64,000 nucleotides of DNA, taken from contig OX328127.1 of NCBI GenBank assembly GCA_946811695.1, positions 47,337,373 to 47,401,372 of the forward strand, given 5' to 3'. Below the pieces are notes generated by a model, which did not search any database, had not been told where the DNA came from, and saw only the letters and a list, made by a program, of their open reading frames with translations. The position numbers and the translations under genes were made by a program. Positions 11,101-25,747 of the stretch are shown here, piece after piece. Within the stretch, counting starts at the first letter, position 1; every line of letters starts with the position of its first letter. The DNA is from Gonocerus acuteangulatus. Its lineage: Eukaryota; Arthropoda; Insecta; Hemiptera; Coreidae.

Positions 11101-14100
11101 TAAAATTCACCTCATAATGCATGTACTATAAAATGTTGGGTGTCGATATAACGAAATTCTTTAACCTTCAACTAATATTGATAAGAAGAATTAAGTCGAT
11201 TCAGTGCAATATTTCGAGTGAGATACACTTCATTATGTTAGTGTTGATTCAGTTTTGTAAGGACATTATCTATTATTAAATAGACTCTAACCAAAAAAAC
11301 AAATATATATTTATATGTAACACATATGTATTTATATGTCTAGCCTGTTTACTATTATTTGTTTGAGATTATTTCAACATCTATTCAAACTAGAATTTTG
11401 TATTTCTGTATGGTTTCATTGATCGCTCCAGGCATTGAAGCCAATATGATAAAAAAAAGTCATTCGCAAGGAATTACATAATCTTAGCTTATTTCCGCAT
11501 AATGCTCATATCTAGTGAGATATGGGAAGCTTAGAAATAAACTAAACTAAATATACCACATTTTTTTAGTACTTCCTGTACTTCAAACGTGATTCGAATT
11601 TTTACTTGTTAATTAATACTTTCTACTTGTTGGTCCGACGTCTTAAGCGAGTTAGGGGACGAGGAAACTCACTAATTAATAAATAAAAGGGAACCCGTTT
11701 ATTATAAAGTTCTAACCCCCCAAATAGATAAAATTGTTTTATTTTGATTTTTTTTTAGTGACAAATGCTTTCTCTGGATATCTATTTCTAACCATGAAAC
11801 TATCGCTTACAAACAGATGATTGACAACTTCCATATTTATTTCATCAGTCTCGACGTGGCCCTATCTGGTCATCTCTAGTGTATAATTACGTTGCTTCTG
11901 AAGAAACATGTGAGAAACAGATAAAGAATTTATATCAGAGGTTGAAGTGTTTTAAATAAAATAAATTATCAAAACTAATTGGCGTTAATGACCAAAGATT
12001 GTCACGCATTAACAACTACTACAGAAATAAAGAAGGGAAATGTTCAGTAACATGTAATCATTACGAAGACTACCGATGATTTATTTATTCAGAGTGTTGT
12101 TTAATATAAATAACTGCCAACACGAACAACACAAATATATTTAAAAGCATTACTCCTTTATCTATTGTATAGATGTTTTGAAAGGTTTAGTAGTAGTTAA
12201 ATTGATTGGGTTTTGTAGTTAAATAGCTGGTGGTATCCTCGGTCTGTATCCTATCTGGGTCGGGTTGATTACGTAAACATGACTGGCCCTCTAACGTTGC
12301 AGCCTCTGTGCTTCGCTCTCAGCAACTACCGGTACAATCTCTCTCTCTCGGCAATCTTCTATAAACCCCTCTTCTATCGCTACCTTTTACTAACTTACTA
12401 TTCATGGATTTCGGTTAGACAACAGAAAAACTAAATCAATTTTCGCAATTGTGTTCTCCGAATATTCTGCACGTTGATTAGCAAGTATCTGAGTTTAAAA
12501 AACCTATAGATAACCCGTCCTAAAATTCTATGTTGTTACTAGTAGACGTTAAAATGTATATACATTTTAAGCCACCATTGACCTCATGAACAGCTAATCG
12601 ATCATATTGTTGTTTTTGAATCGTTTGTTGTCAATATTTTGTCTTAAAGTCTGTTTTAAAGAATTACCAGGACTCTGAGGAGATGGCAAAAATAAATCAT
12701 GAATACAAATATAATACACTCAGCTGGATCTAGTAAAACGAATGGAAAGAAGAAGAATTGAGGCCACTAAATTTGCGACTAACAACTCCTTACTGCTTAT
12801 TTTTGCGAAACTCCATAATCCTCCCTAAGTCATTTTTTCTCCATTTTATCGTCCTGAGGGAATTTCCACTATTCTAGTTAAGTTCTTATTCTGGACAGAA
12901 AACTCATTGGAATTAATTGAACGTTGTAGGCTATTAAGAAATGACATATCCTTCCAAGACGACGTCGTCTCTTTGTCCGTCGCGACGGAGGAAATATTTC
13001 TAGAGCGCCTAGAGGACGCTGGTGGTGGCCATCGCTTAACAAAAAGAATATGCCCTTGAAAGGTTTAAATTTTCCATCAGTATATATTCTTGAATGTCTT
13101 ATGCTCGCCCATGAGAAACTTGGATTATGACCTGCAAACTGGAGAACTTTGTGAGCTACTGCTCAAGTTAGAAATCGAAGTAGGGAGTTGGCTCACAGGT
13201 AGCCTATCAAAGCACTCCCTAGCATACATCACTTTCTTCAATCTCTCATGCTTGTTGTATCCCGACTTGTTCGGAAGCATTCCATGTAGTCATAAAGAAA
13301 AGCTTCAATCTTATTTATCTGTCTAATGAATTTTGAGTTGAACTTAGATACACTCATTTAATAATATGAAGAGTGGAGCTGGGGACTTCGTAAGAAATTC
13401 GAAGTCCGTGCTGCGATCTTTCTTGCCAGGACCTAAAATTGAGTAAGCTGCCATTTTCGTGCAAGCTATTAATATATCATAGGTGTTAAAATACCAATTG
13501 AGAGAAGGTGGAAAATTCCAAAGATAACTTTGTCCTACACTTTCTCTATAATTGACACAATACAGTAAGACCTACAGAAATTAAGCTTTTCCACCAAAAA
13601 TTAAAAGTGCGTTAACCCATTGACCTGTTACTACATATATCTAGAAAATGGCGAAGAAAAGATTGTGACGAGAAAACGGAGGGATCCGCGATTCCAATCT
13701 GGCACTCTGGCACGGCTACATAACTGGAAAGTGCTTCTGGAACGGAGGGTAGGGGGGACTTTTTAATCATGAGAAAATCTGTGAGCGGCCGCCTGGGATA
13801 GGGGCGTATTGTCCTTCGCTTGGGGATCTTCTCCCTCTTTGCAGGAATCCTCTATCCATTTCCACATTATGAAAACATATAATCATTTAAGCATGAACGC
13901 TAAATTGTAAAAAAGCACTAAACACCTCAATAGGCCTTCTTGATATTGCGTAAATTTTTCGTTCATTGAATATCTGTGAACGCCCTAAAATATTGCACAA
14001 TGATAGTGATCTGCCAAATTTAGGTGATTTTTATTTTGCCTGTTGCGCTTTCTTGTTTTACTACATACGAAGGAATTTAATGGAGCATATCTCGACCAGT

Positions 14101-17100
14101 CTGTCGTCCCTTAGGACTGAATAGTTCTCCTGAGACATCATTGCACTAAAAAAAAATTTGATACCAGATTTCTCCACACCAGTACGCATATTAGGCGTTT
14201 ATTACGCATGTTCCAAGAAATACTGGAATTCCATGCAATTAGAAGAATTGATTACATAAATATGTGTTTTCATTGTTCCCACCACAACTAGCTTTCCCAG
14301 CGCAAACGTTCTTTTTTCCTTCCGTGGTACATCATATATTTCTGTTAATGCACCATTAGAATCATTATAGATTACAATATAAAGCCATAGTTCGATATTT
14401 TCTACATCAATATAGAAACAACCGTGCCAAGCAGCTCTTAAATTCTGTATCTTTTTTTATTCCCTTTTTTTGTTATGGTTGGAGAAAGAAAAAGAAGAGA
14501 AAAAAACCATAAAGGAGTGGTAGGTTGATCTGGGCCCGTGCTGGCAGGCAGTCACCCTCCCAGCCCCCTCTTGATTCTTACAACCCTCTTACTTACCGAC
14601 ATGACAAAAAGGATAAGGCTCCAGATGTTTGGTCTGACCCTCACTCATGTTCTCCTTCCTCTGGCGAAACACACCGGAAAATTGGAAAGGGTATTTTATT
14701 TCTCTTAATTTTCTGTCAGGACTTTTGACATTATTGTTCTCCTTTTTTCCATGAGTATTAAATGTCTTGATAATTCAATCTTGTCCACGTTTCGCTCTTC
14801 TTGTGATCCCCGAAGTGGTAAAACAGAGCGAGATGTTAATGCAACTTGAATACAAACTTAACACAAATTGAAAGTCGAAAGAGAATTACTTTTAGAGTAC
14901 ATTGAAATCTTTGGTTACTGAAATTATTGGCTTCACTCAATCATTTTAGGTTTTTTTACCAAAATATATTTTTTCTTCTTTTCTCTCTGATATGAGGACT
15001 CCAGAATTGATAAATGAAATCATCTGTCCTTTTAATCTTTAAAGTTTCAAGATTCATTTTACAATATACTTTCCTTTATTCTTAACTGGCAGCTTGGTCC
15101 CGAAGCGGAACTATATTAATTGCCGTATTCTGTGAAATACGTTTTCTCCCACGTTTGCATTCGCTTTGTTCTCTATTCTGTGAACTACAATAGATAAAAA
15201 GACAAGAGAAAATGTTTAAGTGAGTTTGTGTTGCCTTTGTTTAAAACCTTTTCCGTGTTAAATACATTCTCTGATGATTTCGGCGACTACTTCTCATAAG
15301 TGACGGATGCACCTTAACCCAATTGTAACGGAAGGAACAGGACGCCGCGGCGATGGGAAGTGGAATAGCTCACCTCAGACCTGGCCTTGCCACGTGTATA
15401 GAGGCCCAGCGCTAACACACTCCCAGCCCACTCGATCTAGTTTACAGAGAGCAACTCCCTCGGTCACTAATACACAAACACACTGACGCTAACACATGGG
15501 CACCCATAGACACACACTCTGGTAAGCGTTTCTATCTAAGTAATTCCCTCTGTCATCTGGCGGCCCTGAAGGTCTAGATATAGTCCTTATGGTAGTTTTT
15601 TTTTAGGCCTTCTGGTTAGAGTGTTTAATAGTTTATTGACAGAGCTGAACAGTCTAATGCTGACGCCTTACCACATCAGTTATTAAACAAATTCTTTCCT
15701 ATCTTCGCTTGAAAAAAAGTATATACATCAGTGTGTAAGAAGTTCCTTTATTTATGCACTGGATAATTAGTGCCACGTATAATGACTATTATGTACTAAG
15801 AGCTCGCCACGTTTTACTTATTCGTTTTCCAAAAGCTAAACAAGCAGAAGTAAGTGTTGAACATACTCCAATACGTGAGCCAATTACATTAACACTCCGT
15901 CAAGCCTTCCCCACTACTTAAATGTAACCAAAATTTTCGAGTCGTAGTTTAGATGAATATGGAAAATGTGAAAACACAACAAAAAAAATTGAACATTTTG
16001 AATAAATCCTTTGTTTGAAGTATCCAAACCAAAACTACTCGAATGCTGAATTTTCTGAACAGTCCGTTCAGGAAAAACAAAACCAGTCCGTTTCAATCGA
16101 AAACCATTAACGTTGCTACTTTGCAAAAGCGAAAAAAACAATATGCCAGTCTGTGAATTCCGTGCAGAATTTCAGAAGCATCCGTACTCATAAAATGAAA
16201 GATACACAATGTTACAACATTCATTAAGTTAAATTATATTCAGTGGTACCATACTAATGAAACATGACATGCTCGTCCTAAAAGCGTTATCAACTCCTGA
16301 TCTTCTAAGCTGAAAACGTTCTTATGAATCAAATTCATGAAACAAGGTGTAACAGGTACTACTTATCATGGATTCGATTAACAAAATACAATATGTAAAT
16401 TATTACAATAAATGATTATTTTATTACCTGAATAGGCGTCTTTGTTGTAAAATTCACCACTTACCTGTAACAAAAATAACACATTACTAAACCCCTGTAT
16501 AATAAACAGAACGGCATACACAATATTTTATTTAATTTTCAAATATTCAATTATATTTTAGAAACATTAACTCGCCAGGAAGTTTTTGAACCGAAATCAA
16601 ATAAAAATTAAATAAATAAATATTTTTAAATAAATTAATATAAATTAATGATAATTTATACGTGTACAATAAAATTATTTACCACCTCTGCTGTAGCCTG
16701 GGATCCGAAGGTTTCTTATATTTGAAAACGAGAGAGACGGGAATAGAATTAAACTGACGAATATTAACCCCTTTGTTCCCATTATGAAAAGAAAACAATT
16801 GCCAAGCCAAGTTGCAACAAAACAAAACGACCGCACGAAATAAATTTACGCGCCGACGCGAATTTCAACGACAAAGGGTCCGCGAAACAGGAGGCAGAGA
16901 GAGTAAAACAATACCCCTGTCAAAGCTGTGTAGCGGCTGTTTGGAAAAGTGGCCGCTAGGCGGCACTACCTACCGGCCGTCTACCCAAGCTTCTATCTCG
17001 CAGCCTTATCTACCTCACTGCTCTGTCAACCGGATCATATACACTAGCTGAGATAAGCAACAAACCCATTATTACCGCTTTACTCCCTCAGCTACAATGG

Positions 17101-17821
17101 AATATGTTAGGCTTTTTGTTAATTGCTTGGCTTCAACGCGTATTTAACCTATTCACACTATATTTGAACAATATGACTTTCTTCAATAAAGTACCTTCTT
17201 GAAATTAATGATTTATTTTAAAAGCATTTGACTCTTAACAAAGATTTAATTAGTCCAGGGAAATAGAGGAACTCATAATTAGACCGATATAAGTATGGAA
17301 TTGTACTTTTTTGCCTTCTGAAAGGATGTGTATTCATTTAAACCACAAATATTCATGTCGGTGTATCCCAGTAAATAAAAATATTTTTTGTTAGAAACAT
17401 TTATGACTGCTACAATATTCTAATTGTCTAAATACCCACCAATGAATTTCTATTGTACTTTAAATGAATTTTATCAGCCGTGCACTGTCCCTTGGATATA
17501 GTTTTCGAAAAATACTAGTTTTAATTTTGTATACTGTTTAATACAATCTTTTAAAGGTTGTTATCAATGGTCTATTAAGTATTTTCCATAATAGGCAGGG
17601 AACAATGGGTTGTAGGGATACGCCTTGACAATGCTCAACACAGGATATTGACATGTCCCACAATACAATTTGCTTGCTGATTTTAATTTAATTCCATTTT
17701 ATATTGTAGAATATTTGTCCATTGTTTATTTTTGTCGATATCGAAAGGAACTTCTCGGCTAAACAAAACTAAAAATATCCACTTTGAAGAATAAATATGA
17801 AATTTAACTTTTTGTCAGAAC

Positions 17822-17890
17822 TACCGGATTACGTCATTGAGTCGACGCGAGCAAATAATACGTTTCCCTTATAGGAAGGGAGGAATGACG
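17822..17890 (+). repeat. Fragment of a dispersed repeat also at 27578 and 48825
   Basis: The order CCGGATTACGTCATTGAGTC, then a tract ending in GTTTCCCTTATAGGAAGGGA, parallels 48825-48895 (CCGGATTGCATCATGAGGTC, then a similar short palindrome). The 48.8-kb copy lies just before a decayed hammerhead core, so these may be PLE terminal-repeat fragments. That link is inference. Confidence 0.35.
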
Positions 17891-20510
17891 GTTAGATGAC
17901 CTTTTTGTACAAAAATTGTATTTATTTTATTACCTATCTTCTACATTTATTAAACGGAATTTTTCAGTGATAGAATAGACGAAAATCGAACGAGAGGTTA
18001 TTTATTTTCCCTCCTCGGAAAATTAGATTAAAGAGAATATTTTTTCCAGCCTGTCCCTGGGCGACGCTTCTCGCATGAATTAAACATCAGCGAGGGTGCT
18101 TCGAAGCCTTTTTTACATCTTCCCATCTCCCGTCCAACTGTTTACCAATTATGGGATACTGTCAAGACACCATATTCAATTTTGTAATTTTCCTTACACA
18201 ACTAAAATCTTATATTATTTCTTCCCATTCTAGTGAGAGTTTTTAATTATTATAACCTTTAAATAAAAAACGAAGCACCGAAAAGTCTGATTTCTTTATT
18301 GTTTTATTGAATGTGTAAATCATCGCCTCCTACAAACAAATTCAGGAGTCAATTTGACCCAATTCCATCTACTCTTAATCGTTAGAGCGAGCCTCGAGAT
18401 GGGTGAACGTGATATAGGGAGCGCGCTACTTCTATTGATCCCCTCTCGAAGATCAGAGGAGCGAATGATTTCCCTGTCGAGTCGGTGTATCCCAGTTAAT
18501 CGACGATAATTCCCTCACTTTAATCGGTTCTCTGTCGACTCTTACATTTCTAAAGATGCTCTCCGAGGTGCCTTTTCGATGCATTTAAACATGTCTGTCT
18601 GTGATTTATATGCTCTATGAGCTAGCGTTAGTATGATATTAATCTGGGATGATAACGTCTTAAACCATATCATGCCACCAATATTGATAATCGAACTCAT
18701 CGATTTCCCGTTAAACCGTAATATGCACTGCAGATGGGAAATCGGCGTATCTAATTGCACACAATAGTTTGCTAAGAGAACATGGCGTATTCTTGAAACG
18801 ATTTTATTGGGCTTGATTTTGAAAACTAAGAATGGAGATTCTCAATTTTCGTCTTATATAAAAAGATAGATAGAATAGAAAAATAACAAAACCAACACAG
18901 TCGAAACTCCAGGTACCGTTTTCTCAGGCTGAGGGGATCCTATCGAAGCTCAGCTTTTATATGATAACCTACTACTTTACGACGGGTTTGAGATATTTAA
19001 TAACGCATACGAAAAGTCAAACATTTCTCATGTCTGTTGATAGACATTTTTTGTGTGTTACTTCACTCTTCTCTAAATGGACGGAAGTTCAAGAGAAAGG
19101 AAGTAAAGCGATAAGTAATCCGATAAAAACTGCTTTCAGAGTCTATTATTTATAAATGCATACAGAGTAGTTTTAAGTGCTCAGCGTAAGTCAGTAAGTA
19201 AGTTAGATGAACGAAGAATAATGAATAAGATCATTAAATATGTAAATGCTGGCTCGGTTATGAGGAGGTTCTATAATATAAATAATAATAATTGTTAGTC
19301 TCAACAGGTTGTATTAAAATTTTTATTTGGAGATATTTGCGTTTTCCTAAAGGCTTGACTAAATAAATGAAAAGACCCTTATAAGGTCAACATGCTTTTC
19401 AGAGCTTTTCATAAAATGCTCCTGTTATTAGAGAAGCCTGAGTAACTGTTGATAGTAGCAGGCCGATCTCATGTAATGGCCACAGAAATAGACCACAGCA
19501 TTCGTGTTTCAAATAGCGACCAATGACAATGAATTCGAGGAAATGAATGGTTTCTCCAATGCCCCTTTTAGAAGTGCTATTTTTGAATCGACAGTGAAAA
19601 AAAAACTGCTTAAATTGTTGTTTTATAAATGGAATTAATTTACTGTTCATAAGCTTTTTGCAGTGATAAATTGTATTTATTTCTTTTATAAATAAATTGT
19701 GGCACAAGAAAGTTAAACCTAATGACTGAAACACGATGAATTCAACTTCTTGAAGAAATATCCTCTTTAGAGTTTGAAATTGGATTGTATTCCACAAAAT
19801 AAGTACTCACAGTTCTGCCTCTAGCAGTTTAATTTGTAAAAGTGTATTGGCAAGTGGATTTGCCAACTCGCCGAGGATCCTATCCGTCAATCAAATATTT
19901 TATTTTTTATGCGCATCAAAAGTCTGACGGATAAAAAAATATGTGGCCACCTTACTTTGTCTTAAGAAAATACTAGTTTTAGAACATCAAATGATTTTCC
20001 GCATTTCTATTGTAGAATACCGAATTTGTTTTCCTCACCTCTCTTGTATTCGAACCAGTATGGCCACTGCGTTAAGAAATAGTAAAATCATTTTAATCCC
20101 ACTGTTAAGTTTTACGCCTTATCAACTAGGAAACCGCCTTTAAACGAGCCTGTGAGTTTTTGTATATCTTACGTAAGTCAGGGCCAGGAGCTCATTACAA
20201 AACGTAATTCGGAACGGCAAAACGAAACAATACAAGCGAAAGCTTAATATTCAGTCGAGTAAGATCATTTGTTCTTAGACTGTCGACGGAGTTGAAACAA
20301 GGCAAATTAGTTTGTGTTTCATTGAACGGGCTTCTGTGTAAAGAAACACCTTGAAGATTGGACAAATATGAAAACGGATGACCTTCCTAAGAAAAATATT
20401 ACCGGTTTTAACAGCAATGTTCTTATCAGAGTTAGCCCTTATTTCTTGTTATGAGACGGTGTATGTAATTATGTCAATAAATGTACCATCAATTTCAATA
20501 AAATAATAAT

Positions 20511-20564
20511 AAAAATTGTAGGGCGTTATGTGTCGGCAACACAACACAACGCCCTACAATTTTT
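20511..20564. repeat. Perfect 17-bp-arm hairpin
   Basis: AAAAATTGTAGGGCGTT (20511-20527) is followed by its exact reverse complement (20548-20564), with a 20-base loop. It could be the remains of a very small inverted-repeat element. No terminator or small-RNA role is supported. Confidence 0.6.
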
Positions 20565-20941
20565 GTAGTCTTCTGGACTCGACAACTAACATGTAGTGAA
20601 AATAATATTGTAGAATAATGTATGATCTCAACGTTGTTTTGTTTTTTTATTTAACCCCAATAAAAACTAAGAAGAAAAGCAAAACGGAAAGCAAAAGAAG
20701 TTGAAGGGAAACTGCGCATGTGAATCCAAAAAATGTACATCTACACTGTGGGGTGAATACTTATAGCTACTGCATTTATGTTGTATTAAAAGCAGTATAT
20801 ATGAAGTCGGTAGCAAATATTTATGAAGCGTGTAGCTAAAAGAAGACAAAACTGGTGGGGAATCGCTAGTTTTAAAATTATAAGAGAAGCTAAAGTAAAC
20901 AGTTCACTGACAAACCTACACAATAAAAAGTTAATATTCTG

Positions 20942-20980
<39 letters not shown>

Positions 20981-22647
20981 ATGTTTGATAATAAGAAAAT
21001 ATAAAACTTCAGAATAAAAATAAGCAACGAGTAATGGCATCATTCTATGATGAAAAATAAGAAAATTAAAACAACCAGGAATCTGTAACAAGCAAAAAGA
21101 AAACCACATAAGAATGTTTCTTCATGCGGTTAAATTTGCACGGTATATTAAACCGTGTGTTAGATTCCTCGTCCCTTCCAAAACAGTCCTTGAATGAACT
21201 AATGTATTAAACCCTGTGATCATTATACCGTGAGAGGAAGTTTTGTTCGAATCACAACCAGGAACATAAGACATATTACGATAAGCTGAAGTGATCTTGT
21301 AAACTACTTTATAGCCAAAACACTACCAACAAGTACAAGTACACATGCACTTGTGTGCTTAGAATAGAAACTATATGAATCTTGAAGTTAAAAAGCGCCT
21401 TTGAGTTAAGAGTGTTAATGCGCTTTTTTGTATGTAAAAAGAATCAGCTGACATGAACAGCTTTAGATTTATCGTATAATTTCTTAAATATATCGTCCTA
21501 AGTGAATGATGGTACACTGAAAGCCTCACAAATGGGACCATTGCAGTTGGATAAAACTGTGGATGTAATTTGTGCACCAATGGTTTTGTTCTAGTGATGG
21601 CGAAATTTTACAGGTTTTCAGATCCAGGTACACGGAAACAGACTGAGATAGCGCTGTTGTTGCGAAACTAGTTTTTCCTCGTAATGATGACAGACGTTTT
21701 AATTTTACTCCCTGGATACATTTAGATTCCATTGTCCGTTTGCAACAACGAGATCAATCCCCCATTGCTTTTTATGTAGGGTTATGAGATTGTTTGTAGT
21801 TTAATAATAGGAAGAAGACTAGTTGATCTTACAGCGCATAGCGTGGACGGAACGATGAGAGGATAGAAAGAGTGGATCGATGTGATAGGAGAGCGTGCTG
21901 GTTGCTACTTTAGCAGCTGCTGGCTTGTTGCCGACATAGCTGAGAGCTCTTCACCCTTCTGCTTCCCTAGTTCAGATCCACCATCTCACTCTTACACCGC
22001 TAATATTTATATAATCTTCCTGCGTTTTTTGTTATGTTTTAATAGCTCTTTCTCTACGCAACATGCCTTTTCTAAAGCGAAGGATCGATCACCTGCGCTC
22101 CTTTCGAAGTATTTCATAGGATTGTGGTTTCCTGCAGACATGTGTAATATGTGCCCCTTGCACGGGTAGTCCAAAAAAATTACTTCACACCAAGTTAGCA
22201 TACTTATAATAGTACTAGTCGCAATAGTAGTAATATGTTATTACCAATAATTCATCTACACGTTAAGAGCACATTGGACGCCTCTTATGTTGGGGGGCTC
22301 TTATGTTTACAGCCTAACTGTTAAAAGGAACCAATGTAATCCTATGGTCCTGTAGATCAAGGAAGAGCCACGCCAACATCATAAGTCATTAGACTGCTGT
22401 GAGAAGGCAGCCGTTTTGAAACCGATGGAGTCGGGGAATAAACTTGGATTATCCAGAAAATCTATTGAAGTCTAATTCTTGAATAAATTGTAATAAGAAA
22501 ACAAGAAATGTGAACGAAAAACAAAACAAAAGATAAATAAATCGTTGGTATTATGATATGATTGACATTAATAATAAACAAATTACAAATACATATCGGC
22601 ATATTAATACAAAAAAAAAAATTTAAGAAAGTAATAAAAATATGTCT

Positions 22648-22678
<31 letters not shown>

Positions 22679-24266
22679 TGGAAGTGTCTCCTCCATTGGG
22701 CAGAGAATAACATAAGACAAAACCCCGAATAACATGAAGAATATAAAATTGGTGCTGGAATAATATTTAATTATCCGTGCTGGAAAAAGTGAAATACAAT
22801 AGTATCGAAGGATATTTTGAATGAACAATATCACCTTCTTTTCTACTATTCATCTTCGTATATATCGCTGGATGTAGATGTTTAAAACTAATTATACATA
22901 ATAAAATAGTGAGTTTTATTCTGATAGATATAAGGAAGAATATCTATATTTTGAGGAGCATCTAAGAAATAAACATTTCCAAAGTAGAAATATCTAGGGT
23001 AACCGTCTATCAATAACTAGTCCAAAGATACAAAAAGGATTGGGTTTGGTTTGACGAATGATGATTCGTCAAAATTTTGACAATGTTTCATTACTTTATT
23101 TGACTCCTATTTTAGTAATAAACAAAGCAAACGAGTTCTCGGTACAAAGACGCGCATTTATTCTTACAGAGAAACGCCCATTTATTCTTTGAATAGTGAT
23201 GAGGCTCTGTATTTCACCGAATTGGGTCATAACTTATAAGCCATATTGCTAGTTGCTCCATACGAATATGGATACTTCATAACTTCATTAAATTACAAAC
23301 TTCACTATGTATATGACTTTGGTGAGGGTTTTGGGAAATGCTTGGCTTAAAGTTGATAATTCCAAGGGAGTACAAAATATTGCTTAAAACGTACAATGAA
23401 AATAGAGAAAAAGTGTTTGATCCCTCGCCAATGAGCGTGTGCCTCTTGCGAAGGATACAATGTAATTACCTCGGAAAAGTGAACCATTAGTTTTGAAATT
23501 ATGCAGCACGTATACTTAGAGAATCTAGGAATAAAATCTGTGCCAGAGGAAAACGTGTAATGGGGCCATCTGAAATTTTCAAGGAAGCCTACTTTATGAA
23601 GGTTAGGCGCACAGAATAACTGACATCAGGAGGCATAAATTTAGACTCATGGCCTTTAGATTGGCCTTCCCGTTATTGGCAACGCCACTCTTGTCCTCTT
23701 GGAATACTCGATTCCTTTACAGTGATCCTAAGTTAAGTGAAATATTCTTTTAGCTTTCCCAGTTGTACTGTAGTAGATATAGCAAGTGGAACGAGGAGGC
23801 TTAATTATAGGCAATCCGCAGGCCATTTAAAAGGAGGAAGTGAGCTCCTGGTTATACGGACAGCTGGCTTCACTCCCGACAACTGTTCACCGCTCCGGCC
23901 AAGATTCACCTCCTGTTGCCGTGTGTAGGAACGATGCACAGCCCGTGATGATGGGGTGAGCCGCTTCCTCCCCGTTTTCCTGCCATCTGTTGCCCCCATT
24001 CCCCCCTCCCAGATCGCTGGCCGCCCCTTCATTTAGACGAGGCAATTAGAAACCAAACAGGGATCAGGTCCTGGCACAATGGTGGGCAGAGGCTGGTTGG
24101 ATGTGCGCAGCAGAGAAGCAGGTCGCAGGCGGTAGGGACTCCGGTGAAAGGCTCCCCACACGACCCCATTTTATTCATTTGTACACGGGGCACTGGGAGT
24201 TTCCTAACACCGAAAGGGTTTCTTTTGACCGCGTTCACGTTAACAACTATCTACACTTCTATACCT

Positions 24267-24586
24267 CATGGGCGTATATAGAAAATAATTTCGGAGGGGG
24301 CTGGGAAAATTTCGGAGGGGCTGAGACTATTTCCGGTGTATGGAATACTAACAATTTAGATCTTGGAAGAGTTTTAGCCAACTAAAATGCTATTACACCC
24401 AAAATGGAATATTTTTTATGAACTAAATGATCTTATTTAATTTCTTCGTAGTTAATAATAAATGGACGTTAAAATTTAAATAAATTATTTAATTTATTTT
24501 TAAGGATTTTATGAAATTATTACCGATCAGCTCAATATGTCGGGGGGGGGGGGGGGCTGCAGCCCCCTCCCTTATATATGCCCATG
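24267..24586. mobile_element. Small inverted-repeat element, CATGGGCGTATATA family, copy 1
   Basis: The element starts CATGGGCGTATATA (24267-24280) and ends with the inverse TATATGCCCATG at 24586. It is about 320 bp, AT-rich inside, and has a G16 run followed by CTGCAGCCCCCT near the right end. Related copies lie at 45196 and 55268 in the opposite orientation. They share a block that reads here on the plus strand as GTGTATGGAATACTAACAAT. No transposase is present, so it is a MITE-like non-autonomous element; superfamily unknown. Confidence 0.7.
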
Positions 24587-25224
24587 CTATACCTGAGCGT
24601 ATATATCTCTAAAGCAGCCTTCAATTCCTTAACTCCCATCATTCCCTTATAAGAAAAGCAGCTGTAAATATTTCTCCCAAAACAACGCTTTTCTGAGTTA
24701 CTATGGCAATGAGGCACACTTTATATTGTAATAATAATAACTTATTTCTACGAAAGTACGGTTCAAATTCAATAGAAACTTCCAAGAAATAGTTTGAGGC
24801 AGCTCCCAGATTTCTAAGAAAATCTTTTTTATTAATGTCATGGGATAAGCCCCAATAAAAGGAAAGATTGAAAGAAGACGGGATTACCAGCTCGCTCGAG
24901 GACTCTGACGTCAGACGCATTCGTTGGTAGCCTTGCACGGACAAGGTTACTACCAAGAGAGAAAAAAAACTTTATTTCACAAAATAAAAACAAAGTTTAG
25001 TTCAGTACACAACTTACTAATCAACAAACTGCAATAATTATAAAAATATCTCAAACAAGTAAAATCAAAATGTAAATTAAAAACAAACTAATAAAACTAC
25101 GGAAATAATGATAAAATTGATTGAAAAAAAAAATGTAAAAGAAAAATGAAAAGACTTCTAATTATGGGAAATAAAAAATTATGATAAAAAGAATTAATAA
25201 ATCTAATAAATAAATTAAAAGTCT

Positions 25225-25523
25225 TCAGCCATATATGTGATTTTGAATAATTGCCAGGGAATCAACGAGAATAGATTCAGCTATGATTCCTAGTTGTTCC
25301 TCGCTGATTCCTGTTTCTTTGAGACAAGCTGCCGTCTCCTTCGGGATGGTGCCTCTGGAACCGAACCATAATCCCTGTACTCGGTATTCTCTGAGTCCAA
25401 AACTCTCGTGGAATTTTTCTTTATAATAGGCACGTTATCCTCCCAAAGCTGAGTAAATGTTTCGTCGTTAGAAAATCCACTGTTACTCATCTTCCCTATT
25501 CCTGCGTGTCTACCTTCTGGCAC
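25225..25523 (-). pseudogene. Non-LTR retrotransposon reverse transcriptase C-terminus, frameshifted
   Basis: On the minus strand, one frame from about 25433 down to a stop at 25225-25227 reads FGLREYRVQGLWFGSRGTIP and then KETAACLKETGISEEQLGII, ending AESILVDSLAIIQNHIYG. The LWFGSRGTIPK block followed by an alternating hydrophobic helix resembles the extreme C-terminus of LINE-encoded polyproteins (form V.GLWFG.RGTIP). The upstream part is open in a different frame up to 25523, so at least one frameshift is present. The clade is not resolved. The AT-rich sequence at 24960-25224 would be its 3' UTR. Confidence 0.55.
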
Positions 25524-25693
25524 TAGTTGGGCTTCGTCGTCAATGACTTTTTCCTGGCCGGGGCTTCTCGTTTACCCGGAGCTCTACAACTGGTGTAGTG
25601 TAACCAAAACTGGCACCCAAAGAAAAGTACTTTTCCTTCTTTCTACCTACCTTTTAGGTAAATTTATAAAAAAAACGTTTTGTCTTCTAATGC

Positions 25694-25747
25694 CTACTTT
25701 TTGTAGTTTTATTACTGTCCAAATAGTAATAAAACTACAAAAAGTAG
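25694..25747. repeat. Perfect 23-bp-arm hairpin with 8-base loop
   Basis: The left arm (25694-25716) begins CTACTTTTTGTAG and ends TTTTATTACT. The right arm (25725-25747) is its exact reverse complement. The size is like a small-RNA precursor, but the AT-rich arms and the many inverted-repeat elements nearby make a relic of such an element more likely. Confidence 0.6.

Larger units (their letters stand above)
8187..24266. other. taranis large intron, 5' half
   Basis: No convincing coding exon is seen. GC-richer islands stand out near 8640-9090, 15330-15580, 16880-17050, 18360-18540 and 23730-24240, and could be enhancers, alternative promoters or unrecognised repeats. A poly-A run (20942-20979) and a TA microsatellite (22650-22680) lie in the rest. 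Short open frames of 60-130 codons here have no recognisable domain. Confidence 0.5.

Noticed and set aside
19399..19797. 132-codon minus-strand open frame
   Set aside because: Longer than most frames here, but it has no motif I recognise, no splice context and no repeat relation. It could be chance. A translated search would decide.
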